A stretch of DNA of 64,000 nucleotides from Gammaproteobacteria bacterium (GTDB lineage: Bacteria > Pseudomonadota > Gammaproteobacteria > Natronospirales > REEB76). The notes below the pieces were generated by a model, which was given only the letters and a program-made list of their open reading frames with translations, searched no databases and was not told where the DNA came from. A program made the position numbers and the translations under genes. The stretch lies in assembly GCA_036383255.1 (NCBI GenBank), contig DASVOS010000005.1, positions 27,671 through 91,670 on the forward strand. Reading direction: 5' to 3'. How positions within the stretch are numbered: position 1 is the stretch's first letter; each line of letters begins with the position of its first letter. Below, one piece after another: positions 27,378 to 35,539 of the stretch.

Positions 27378-27788
27378 ATGTCACCCAGACGGCCCGCCCC
27401 CGCCACCCAGGTCCCGGAACCCACCGAAGCGGAACTCGAAGTCCTGCGCGTGCTCTGGCAGCAGGGTGACTGCACCGTCCGCCAGGTCCACGAGGTGCTG
27501 GCGCAGGGCAACCCGGTTGCCTACACCACCGTGCTCACCACCCTGCAGATCATGCACCAGAAGGGCTTGGTCAAGCGCGACGCCTCCGAGCGTGCCCACG
27601 TCTACGCAGCCGCCCTCAGCCAGCGCAAGGCCCAGAAGCGCTTCCTCGGCAAGTTGCTGCACCGGGTGTTCGAGGATTCGGCTGCCGAGCTCGTCATGCA
27701 GGCGCTCGGTTCCGGCAAGCCGGCGAGCGCCGAAGAGCTGGCCATGATCCGGGCCAGGCTCAACGAACTGGAGGAGCAGCACAAATGA
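27378..27788 (+). CDS. BlaI/MecI-family transcriptional repressor
   Basis: 136 residues. Winged-helix domain with PTEAELEVLRVLWQQGDCTV, VAYTTVLTTLQIMHQKGLV and RAHVYAAALSQRKA; the C-terminal helices (LMQALG-type and LNELEEQ) would dimerise. These repressors bind TACTA-type palindromes and are cleaved after their partner M56 protein is activated. Two matching palindromes lie just upstream. The ATG at 27378 is preceded by AGGGAA; the longer open frame lacks family similarity at its N-terminus. It overlaps the M56 gene by 4 bp (ATGA). Confidence 0.92.
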   Translation: MSPRRPAPATQVPEPTEAELEVLRVLWQQGDCTVRQVHEVLAQGNPVAYTTVLTTLQIMHQKGLVKRDASERAHVYAAALSQRKAQKRFLGKLLHRVFEDSAAELVMQALGSGKPASAEELAMIRARLNELEEQHK

Positions 27789-29218
27789 ACACCCTCCTCG
27801 ATACTCCCTTCGCCTACCACCTTGGATGGACGCTGTTGCACTTCCTCTGGCAGGGGCTGCTGGTGGCGGCGATCTATGCTTGCTTACGCAGCGTCATGGC
27901 TGATGCCTCGCCGCAAGCACGCTACGTGCTGAGCCTTGGCGCCCTGGCGCTGCTGGCGGTGCTGCCGCTCATCACATTCCTCTACCTCCTGGGAACGCCG
28001 GTGGAGGTGCACACGATCACCGGCTATGCCGCCGGCACCCATGCGGTCATGCCGCCCCAGAGCGCCACGTTCAGCGAGAGCCTGCGCGTCCTGCTGCATC
28101 CGCTGGTGCCGTGGACGGTGCCGGCCTGGAGCGCCGGCGTGGCGCTGCTCGGTTTCAAGTCCCTGGCCGGCTGGTATCAGGCGCGCATGCTGACGCGCCA
28201 CGCTTCCCACGCCGCGCCCGACGCCTGGCAGGAGACCGTGGCCAGGCTGGCGGCCCAGGTGGGCGTGCGCGTGCGCATCCACCTCATGGTGACCGCGCGG
28301 GTCGCGGTGCCCTGCGTGGTGGGCTGGCTCAAGCCCGTCATCCTGCTGCCTCCTGCGGCGCTCACCGGCCTCACCACCCTGCAGTTGGAGATGGTGCTGG
28401 CCCATGAGCTGTCTCACATCCGACGCCACGACTACCTCGTGAACCTGCTGCAGGTGGCGGTGGAGACGCTGCTGTTCTACCACCCGGCGGTCCGCTGGAT
28501 CTCCCGCGACGCGCGCCGCGAGCGCGAACTGTGCTGTGATGATTCGGCGGTGCATGCCTGCGGCGATGCGCTGCACTACGCGCACGCCCTCACCGACCTC
28601 GCGACCCTGCGCGCCGGCGACATGAGCCCGGCGCTGGGCATCAACGGCGGCGACCTGGCGCTGCGGGTGGAGAGGCTCATCACTCCGCACCATGCCGCCA
28701 CCGCGCCCCGCCTCGCCAGCGTGATGCTGGCCTCGGCCCTATGCCTCAGTGGTTTCCTGGCACTGGCTTCGGCGCGTCACATGCCGATGCCGCTGCTGCA
28801 GGGCTTCACGCTGCCGATGCCTCAGCTGCTGCAGTCCTCCGCCTACCGCGAACCGGTGACGGTGCAGCGCGCGCTGCTGGCACCGACCCAGGCCCGCGCC
28901 GAACTGCCGGCCGCCGGCAGGCTGCCGCGGCTCGCCGGCAAGGGGAGCCTCACCCCAGCGCTCCTCGGTGAAGTGACCTCGCCGCCGGAGCCCTTGCAGG
29001 CCTCGGCGACGGCGGCGGCCGCCCCGATGGAACCGGTGGTCATCGGCGGTAAGTCCCTGGCTGCGACGCTGGTGGATGCGCGCGACCCGACGTTCGTCGC
29101 GAGCAAGCGCGCCGCAGCGCCCATCAAGGTCATCAACATGAACCACGCGGATGCGCCGGCGCCCAAGGGCGAGCATGAATACTGCGAGCCGCTCACCGGC
29201 TCGCGGGTCTGCAACTGA
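27785..29218 (+). CDS. M56-family (BlaR1/MecR1-like) membrane metallopeptidase
   Basis: 477 residues. Several N-terminal membrane segments (FLWQGLLVAAIYACL, LSLGALALLAVLPLITFLYL and two more) surround the cytoplasmic zinc peptidase core. The zinc site is AHELSHIRRHDYLVNLLQ, followed by RERELCCDDSAV. After a further membrane segment there is a roughly 150-residue Ala/Pro-rich extracytoplasmic tail ending EYCEPLTGSRVCN. It has no penicillin-binding sensor domain, so it should sense something other than a beta-lactam, or sense through the tail. It presumably triggers inactivation of the partner repressor. Confidence 0.9.
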   Translation: MNTLLDTPFAYHLGWTLLHFLWQGLLVAAIYACLRSVMADASPQARYVLSLGALALLAVLPLITFLYLLGTPVEVHTITGYAAGTHAVMPPQSATFSESLRVLLHPLVPWTVPAWSAGVALLGFKSLAGWYQARMLTRHASHAAPDAWQETVARLAAQVGVRVRIHLMVTARVAVPCVVGWLKPVILLPPAALTGLTTLQLEMVLAHELSHIRRHDYLVNLLQVAVETLLFYHPAVRWISRDARRERELCCDDSAVHACGDALHYAHALTDLATLRAGDMSPALGINGGDLALRVERLITPHHAATAPRLASVMLASALCLSGFLALASARHMPMPLLQGFTLPMPQLLQSSAYREPVTVQRALLAPTQARAELPAAGRLPRLAGKGSLTPALLGEVTSPPEPLQASATAAAAPMEPVVIGGKSLAATLVDARDPTFVASKRAAAPIKVINMNHADAPAPKGEHEYCEPLTGSRVCN

Positions 29219-29242
29219 CCCCGACCTGACGACTCAGACTGG

Positions 29243-29268
29243 AACGGCCCCTCTGGGGCCGTTTCTTT
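29243..29268 (+). terminator. Intrinsic terminator of the BlaI-M56 operon
   Basis: AACGGCCCC-TCT-GGGGCCGTT followed by TCTTT. Confidence 0.85.
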
Positions 29269-29335
29269 GAGACCATCTTAAAAGCCACTGCGCTCGGCGT
29301 GACTTAAGGTGGTTTCAGCAGAGCTTGCCCGACGC

Positions 29336-32300
29336 CTAGCCGACCCAGGCGCGGGCATTGCGGAACATCCGCATCCAGGGCGAGTCCTCACCCCACTCAG
29401 CCGGGTGCCAGGACATCTGCACGCTCCGGAACACCCGCTCCGGGTGCGGCATGAGCAGGGTCACGCGCCCGTCGGTGTTGGTGATGCCGGTGATGCCGAG
29501 CGGCGAGCCGTTGGGGTTCGCGGGATAGGCTTCCGTCACCCATTCGCGGTTGTCCACGAAGCGCAGCGCCACCCGTCCGCCGGCCAGGAGCTGCTGGGCC
29601 GCGTCGGGCCGGTCGAACAGCGCGCGGCCCTCGCCGTGGGCCGTGACGATGGGGATCACCGAACCCTGCATGCCGGCGAAGAACAGCGAGGGAGAATCCA
29701 ACACCTCCACCAGCACGAGGCGCCCCTCGTACTGCTCGGAGGCATTGCGCACGAACTGCGGCCAGCCGGCGGTGCCGGGGATCAGGTCGGCGAGCGCCGC
29801 CATCATCTGGCAGCCGTTGCAGACGCCGAGGCCGAAGCTGTCGGCGCGATTGAAGAACTGGCTGAACTCCTCGCGGGCGCGCGGGTTGAACAGGATGGAC
29901 TTGGCCCAGCCCTGGCCGGCGCCCAACACGTCGCCGTAGGAGAAGCCGCCGCAGGCCACCAGGCCCTTGAACTCGGCGAGCGCGACCCGCCCCTCCAGCA
30001 CGTCGGTCATGTGAACGTCCTGGGCGGCGAAGCCGGCCCGGTCCAGGGCGGCCGCCATCTCCACCTGCCCGTTCACGCCCTGTTCGCGCAACACCGCCAC
30101 CCGGGGCCGGGCGCCCTTGCCAATATAAGGAGCGGCTGGGTTCTCGGCGAGGTCGAAGCTTAGCTTGGCATGCAGGCCGGGATCGCCGGCATCCTGCTTC
30201 GCCTCCCATTCCCGTTGCGCGCCGGCAGGGTTGTCCCGCAGGCGCTGCATGTGGAAGGAGAGCTCGCTCCAGGCGCCGTGCAGCTCGGCGCAGGCCTCAT
30301 CCAGCAGCGCCTCGCGCGCGCGGCTGATGACCATGCGGCCGTCATGGCGCGGCGCACCCAGGGCATGCACCAGGGCGCCAAGCCCATGGCGCTCGAATAT
30401 CGCATGTACGCGTTGGGCGTCGCGACCGTGCACCTGCAGCACCGCGCCCGCCTCCTCGGCGAACAGTGCCGCCAGGGTGTCGCCGCCCAGGGCATCCAGG
30501 TGCAGGTCCACGCCGCAGTGGCCGGCGAAAGCCATCTCCGCCAGGGTCACGAACAGGCCGCCGTCGGAGCGGTCGTGGTAAGCGAGCAGGAGGCTCGCCG
30601 CCACCAACTCCTGTACCGCGGCGAAGAACCCGGCGATGAGCTTGGGATCGTCCACATCGGGAGCGGTATCGCCGCTCGCCCCGAACACCTGCGCGAGGCA
30701 TGAACCGCCCAGGCGGTTCTTACCCTTGCCGAGATCCACCAACAGGAGCTGGGTGTCGGCGAGGGCAGCGTGCAGCTCGGGGGTCAGCGTACGGCGGATG
30801 TCCCGAACCGGGGCGAAGGCCGTCACCACCAGCGACAAGGGCGCCAGCATGGTGCGGGTGGCGCCATCCTGCTGCCATACCGTCTTCATGGAGAGGGAGT
30901 CTTTGCCCACCGGGATCGCGAGGTCCAGCGCCACGCACAGCTCGCTCACGGCCTCGACCGTGTCGTAGAGCGCGGCGTCTTCCCCCGGGTTTCCGCAGGC
31001 CGCCATCCAGTTCGCCGAGAGGCGGACCTTGGCGAGGGAACCGATGTCCGCGGCGGCGATGTTGGTGACCGCCTCCGCTACTGCCAGGCGGCCGGAGGCC
31101 GGCGCGTCGATGGTGGCGACCGGTGTACGCTCGCCCATGGCCATGGCCTCGCCGGCATAGCCTTCATAGCTCGCGGCGGTGACGGCGAGGTCGCTCACCG
31201 GCACCTGCCAGGGGCCGACCAAGGGGTCGCGGTGCACATGGCCGCCCACGGTGCGGTCGCCGATGGTGATGAGGAAGCCCTTGTCCGCCACCGCCGGCAG
31301 GCGCAGCACGCGGAACACCGCCTCGCGCAGTTCGATGCCCGAGGTGTCGAAGGCTTGGCGCGTCGCTGCCACGCGCTTCACGTCGCGCAGCATCTTGGGC
31401 GGCTTGCCAAGCAGCACCTCCATGGGCATGTCCACGGGCGGCTTGCCGAGCAGCGGATCCTGCACCTTGAGCTGGCGGTCGCCGGTGGCCTCGCCGATCA
31501 CGGCATAGGGGCAGCGTTCGCGGGCACAGAGCTTCTCGAAGTCGGCGAGGCGCTCCGGCGCCACCGCCAGCACGTAGCGCTCCTGCGCCTCGTTGCACCA
31601 CACCGCCATGGGCGACATGCCGGGTTCGTCGCTGGGCACACGGCGCAGGTCGAAGCGGCCGCCGCGGTGGCTGGCATCGATGATCTCAGGCACCGCGTTG
31701 GACAGGCCGCCGGCACCGACATCGTGGATGGAGAGGATCGGATTGTTGGCGCCCTGGGCCCAGCAGCGGTCGATGACCTCCTGGGCGCGGCGCTCCATCT
31801 CGGCGTTGTCGCGCTGCACCGAGGCGAAGTCCAGGTCCTCGGCGGACGCGCCGCTCGCCATGCTGGAGGCGGCGCCGCCGCCGAGACCGATGAGCATGGC
31901 GGGACCGCCCAGGACGATGATCTTGGCGCCCACCGGGATCTCGCATTTCTCCACGTGCGGCGCGCGGATGTTGCCCATGCCGCCCGCGATCATGATCGGC
32001 TTGTGGTAGCCACGCAGGGTGCCGCCCACCTCCTGCTCATAGCTGCGGAAGTAGCCTCCGAGGGCGGGACGGCCGAACTCGTTGTTGAAGGCCGCGGCGC
32101 CGATGGGGCCCTCGAGCATGATGTCGAGCGCCGAGACGATGCGTCCGGGTTTGCCGAAATCCTTCTCCCAGGGCTGGGTGAAGCCGGGGATGCGCAGGTT
32201 CGACACCGAGAAGCCGGTGAGACCGGCCTTGGGCTTGGCGCCGGTGCCGGTGGCGCCCTCGTCGCGGATCTCGCCGCCGGCACCCGTCGCCGCGCCGGCG

Positions 32301-33208
32301 AACGGCGCGATGGCGGTCGGGTGGTTGTGGGTCTCCACCTTCATGAGGATGTGGATGTCCTCCTGGTGGTAGGCGTATTCATCGTCCGCCGGGCGCGGGA
32401 AGAAACGCGCACCGCGGCTGCCCTCGATCACCGAGGCATTGTCCTTGTAGGCGGACAGTACGCCCTTGGGCGTGTGGGCATGGGTCTCCCGGATCATGTC
32501 GAACAGAGAGCGCGCCTGCTGCCGTCCGTCGATCACCCAGTCGCCGCGGAAGATCTTGTGGCGGCAGTGCTCGGAGTTGGCCTGGGCGAACATCATGAGC
32601 TCGGCGTCGCTGGGATTGCGGCCGAGGCGCTGGAAGCCTTCCACCAGGTAGTCGATCTCGTCCTCGGAGAGAGCGAAGCCGTAGTCACGGTTCGCGGCGG
32701 CCAGCGCCGGACGGCCGCCACCCATCACGTCCACGGTGTTGAGCGGCGCCGGCGCGGTCTGGGCGAACAGCTTCTGTGCCTCGTTCGCATCGAACAGCAC
32801 CGACTGGGTCATGCGGTCATGCAGCATCGCGGTGGCCTGCTTGAGGGCATCCATCGCGAGGCTGCTGCCGTACAGATAGTAGGCGACGCCGCGCTCGATG
32901 CGGCGCACCTTCTGCAGGCCGCAGTTGCGGGCGATGTCTGTGGCCTTGCTGGCCCAGGGGGATACGGTGCCAAGGCGCGGCACCACCAGCACCAGGCTGC
33001 CCCCGGCCGGCACGTCGTGGTTCACGCCGTCGTTGAGCAGCCGCTCCAGCAGCGCGCGGTCGGAGGCGCCGGGCGTACCTTCGGCATCAACGAAGTAGAG
33101 GAACTGGGTTTCGAGACGGTCTATGCCGGGGACGCGTTTCTGCAGTTTCTCGAGCAGGATCCGGATGCGGAAAGTGGAGAGTGCCGGACCACCACGAAAC
33201 TGAAGCAT
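29336..33208 (-). CDS. purL: Phosphoribosylformylglycinamidine synthase
   Basis: 1290 residues, the large single-chain form of gamma- and betaproteobacteria. It converts FGAR, glutamine and ATP to FGAM in purine synthesis. The N-terminal PurS-like part is followed by AIRS-like repeats ([66 protein letters not shown]). The C-terminal glutaminase domain carries the nucleophilic Cys in [10 protein letters not shown] and ends with MPHPERVFR. It is monocistronic here, with a 135-bp palindromic element in the gap upstream of it. Confidence 0.98.
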   Translation of the reverse strand: MLQFRGGPALSTFRIRILLEKLQKRVPGIDRLETQFLYFVDAEGTPGASDRALLERLLNDGVNHDVPAGGSLVLVVPRLGTVSPWASKATDIARNCGLQKVRRIERGVAYYLYGSSLAMDALKQATAMLHDRMTQSVLFDANEAQKLFAQTAPAPLNTVDVMGGGRPALAAANRDYGFALSEDEIDYLVEGFQRLGRNPSDAELMMFAQANSEHCRHKIFRGDWVIDGRQQARSLFDMIRETHAHTPKGVLSAYKDNASVIEGSRGARFFPRPADDEYAYHQEDIHILMKVETHNHPTAIAPFAGAATGAGGEIRDEGATGTGAKPKAGLTGFSVSNLRIPGFTQPWEKDFGKPGRIVSALDIMLEGPIGAAAFNNEFGRPALGGYFRSYEQEVGGTLRGYHKPIMIAGGMGNIRAPHVEKCEIPVGAKIIVLGGPAMLIGLGGGAASSMASGASAEDLDFASVQRDNAEMERRAQEVIDRCWAQGANNPILSIHDVGAGGLSNAVPEIIDASHRGGRFDLRRVPSDEPGMSPMAVWCNEAQERYVLAVAPERLADFEKLCARERCPYAVIGEATGDRQLKVQDPLLGKPPVDMPMEVLLGKPPKMLRDVKRVAATRQAFDTSGIELREAVFRVLRLPAVADKGFLITIGDRTVGGHVHRDPLVGPWQVPVSDLAVTAASYEGYAGEAMAMGERTPVATIDAPASGRLAVAEAVTNIAAADIGSLAKVRLSANWMAACGNPGEDAALYDTVEAVSELCVALDLAIPVGKDSLSMKTVWQQDGATRTMLAPLSLVVTAFAPVRDIRRTLTPELHAALADTQLLLVDLGKGKNRLGGSCLAQVFGASGDTAPDVDDPKLIAGFFAAVQELVAASLLLAYHDRSDGGLFVTLAEMAFAGHCGVDLHLDALGGDTLAALFAEEAGAVLQVHGRDAQRVHAIFERHGLGALVHALGAPRHDGRMVISRAREALLDEACAELHGAWSELSFHMQRLRDNPAGAQREWEAKQDAGDPGLHAKLSFDLAENPAAPYIGKGARPRVAVLREQGVNGQVEMAAALDRAGFAAQDVHMTDVLEGRVALAEFKGLVACGGFSYGDVLGAGQGWAKSILFNPRAREEFSQFFNRADSFGLGVCNGCQMMAALADLIPGTAGWPQFVRNASEQYEGRLVLVEVLDSPSLFFAGMQGSVIPIVTAHGEGRALFDRPDAAQQLLAGGRVALRFVDNREWVTEAYPANPNGSPLGITGITNTDGRVTLLMPHPERVFRSVQMSWHPAEWGEDSPWMRMFRNARAWVG

Positions 33209-33270
33209 CTTCGATCCTGGAGGCGGGTGCGGAGCGGTATTTTACAGTAAAACCCGGACCCCCGCTCCAG

Positions 33271-33405
33271 CCCTCATAGAAGCGTAGCGAGCGCAGGCAG
33301 GGCGAGGCGCAGGGCGGCGAGGACCCGGAGCGTACTCTTCAGTACGTGAGGACTCCGAGCTGCCCCGCAACGAAGCCATGCCAAGCGCAGTAGCTTCTAT
33401 GAGGG
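33271..33405. repeat. Long imperfect palindrome, copy 2 of an intergenic repeat family
   Basis: The outer arms CCCTCATAGAAGC (33271-33283) and GCTTCTATGAGGG (33393-33405) are perfectly complementary. Inside lie CGGAGCGTACTC...GTACGTGAGGA around the centre and AACGAAGCCA, both also in copy 1 (3202-3332). The arm sequences differ between copies while pairing is kept. As with copy 1, the right edge lies next to a stop codon (1 nt from that of the MBL-fold gene). Confidence 0.85.
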
Positions 33406-33406
33406 C

Positions 33407-34168
33407 CTAGGAAATCTCGCGCCATTCCAAGCCGTACTCCTGGTCTGCTATCCCTATCCACTCCTCATCGCAATCCATCGCCTCGGCAAGAGCCGTCCTG
33501 GCCAGTTCAGGCTTGTTGTTCTTCTCGGAGAGGTGCGCCGCCACCAGATGCTGCAGCCATTGCTTGTCGAGCCCGCGCAAGAGGTCCGCCGCCTGAGCGT
33601 TGCTGAGGTGGCCCAAGGGCCCCCCTACCCGGTGCTTCAGGGAAGGCGGATAGGGCCCGTCCTCCAGCATGTCCCGGTCGTGGTTGCACTCCAGCAGCAA
33701 GGCCGCGCAACCGCTGAACATGCGCTTGATGTGGGGCGTCACGCTGCCCACGTCCGTGAGCAGGCCGAAGCGGTGCGCGCCGCCGTCGAACAGGAACTGC
33801 ACCGGTTCGCGCGCGTCGTGGGGTACCGTCACCGGCGTGACCTCGATCTCGCCGATGACCAGCTTGGCGTGGCTGTCGAAGGGCTCGGCAGCAGCGAAGC
33901 CGAGCTTGAGGCAGGCCTGGCGGGTGCCAGCGGTGCAACGCACCGGGATACCATGGCGCGCGGCGAAGCGCATCACGCCGGAGGCGTGGTCGCTGTGCTC
34001 GTGAGTCACCAGGATCGCCGCCAGGGACGTGGGCTCGACGCCGCAGCGGGCAAGGCGCAACTCCGTCTCGGCGATGGAGAAGCCGCAATCCACCATGAGG
34101 ATGGTGTCTCCGGCCTGGATGAGGGTGGCGTTACCGCGGCTGCCGCTGCCCAGGGAGGCGAAGCGCAC
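33407..34168 (-). CDS. MBL-fold metallo-hydrolase (YycJ/WalJ-like)
   Basis: 253 residues. It opens V-RFASLGSGSRGNATLI, which is characteristic of the YycJ/WalJ branch of metallo-beta-lactamase-fold proteins. The metal motif THEHSDHASG is followed by VPHDA and LECNHD. Bacillus WalJ is a DNA exonuclease linked to cell-wall control, but function in proteobacteria is less clear. The start is GTG, 3 bp after the DUF1820 gene, with AAGG upstream. The stop codon is followed after 1 nt by palindromic element 2. Confidence 0.85.
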   Translation of the reverse strand: MRFASLGSGSRGNATLIQAGDTILMVDCGFSIAETELRLARCGVEPTSLAAILVTHEHSDHASGVMRFAARHGIPVRCTAGTRQACLKLGFAAAEPFDSHAKLVIGEIEVTPVTVPHDAREPVQFLFDGGAHRFGLLTDVGSVTPHIKRMFSGCAALLLECNHDRDMLEDGPYPPSLKHRVGGPLGHLSNAQAADLLRGLDKQWLQHLVAAHLSEKNNKPELARTALAEAMDCDEEWIGIADQEYGLEWREIS

Positions 34169-34171
34169 GCC

Positions 34172-34501
34172 TTATTTCTTTCCCGGGGTGTAGAGAGGCA
34201 CCGGGAACGGAGTGACGTTGGTCCCGCCTTCCACCGCGGTGATCTTGGCGGTGCCCTCGCGGGCCACCTCATCGATGCGCACCACCGAGTGCATGGGGAT
34301 GTAGCTCTTCTTCACGCCCTCGAATTCGGTCTTGAGGCGCTCCTCGCCCGGGTCCACCACCACCCCGCCGCGTTCGCCGAACACCAGCTGCTCGATCTCG
34401 ATGAAACCCCAGAAGCCTTCCTGGCTCACTTTGCGGGCATAGACCTCATAGAGCTTGCCCTGGCTCATGAAGATGACTTTGTAGATGTGGCGTGGGGGCA
34501 T
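34172..34501 (-). CDS. DUF1820 family protein
   Basis: 109 residues from the ATG at 34501 (MPPRHIYKVIFMSQGKLYEV). The core KVIF..QGK.YEVYAR, GFIEIEQLVFGER and the SYIPMHSVVRIDEV segment fit DUF1820, a small soluble family of proteobacteria with no established function. A longer frame from a TTG at 34540 lacks support. It is followed 3 bp later by the MBL-fold gene, suggesting a two-gene operon. It is divergent from tRNA-Ser. Confidence 0.8.
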   Translation of the reverse strand: MPPRHIYKVIFMSQGKLYEVYARKVSQEGFWGFIEIEQLVFGERGGVVVDPGEERLKTEFEGVKKSYIPMHSVVRIDEVAREGTAKITAVEGGTNVTPFPVPLYTPGKK

Positions 34502-34589
34502 GGCGTGGATACCGTGGATTCTGCCGCGAATTTTACCCAAGACCCCGCGAAGCCGCCATGAGAAGGCTGCCCAAACCCGGCAAGTCCTG

Positions 34590-34595
34590 TAAAAT
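34590..34595 (+). promoter_or_regulatory. -10 element of the tRNA-Ser promoter
   Basis: TAAAAT 12 bp before the tRNA, followed by a GC-rich discriminator (acgcgcctcc) as in stringently controlled stable-RNA promoters. No good -35 was found. Confidence 0.4.
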
Positions 34596-34606
34596 ACGCG
34601 CCTCCT

Positions 34607-34769
<163 letters not shown>

Positions 34770-34773
34770 AGAT

Positions 34774-34909
34774 ATCGGCTGGTTCGACAAAATCGCCGGG
34801 AGCGATTTTGAACCGCGCGCAGCGCGGGCCCGAAGGGCGGCGGGAGGGACAGCCCGCCGTAATCCCACCCTCTCCGCCATACAAACGAAGGCCCCTCGCG
34901 GGGCCTTTT
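34774..34909. other. tRNA-associated repeat region between tRNA-Ser and tadA
   Basis: This gene-free stretch holds a large hairpin (GGTTCGACAAAATCGC-cggga-GCGATTTTGAACC, around 34781-34814), GC-rich small hairpins, then a direct copy of the tRNA-Ser 3' end (ATCCCACCCTCTCCGCCA, 34862-34879), exactly 181 bp after the original. This copy is followed by CAAACGAA and a second GC hairpin (AAGGCCCC-TCGC-GGGGCCTT, 34888-34907), matching the layout after the true tRNA. It resembles in plan the repeats downstream of E. coli tyrT. Confidence 0.7.
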
Positions 34910-34914
34910 CCGTC

Positions 34915-35394
<480 letters not shown>

Positions 35395-35539
35395 TCATAG
35401 GGCACAGTCCGGTCTTACGGGGCCGGGATACCCCTACGGTATAATGAATCCCGAAGCAGGCTGTGTCCCAACCACAACTCGAATCGGCCTGCCGGTGACC
35501 GCAACAGGGTGCGGCCGGGCAGCCGGAACGGGGACAGCC

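Noticed and set aside
30770..33250. Very long open reading frame opposite purL, with similar long frames opposite hutU, the LuxR regulator and glyA
   Set aside because: Long antisense frames are expected at this GC content; their products are rich in His/Arg/Gly/Ala and show no domain, while the opposite strand carries well-known genes.
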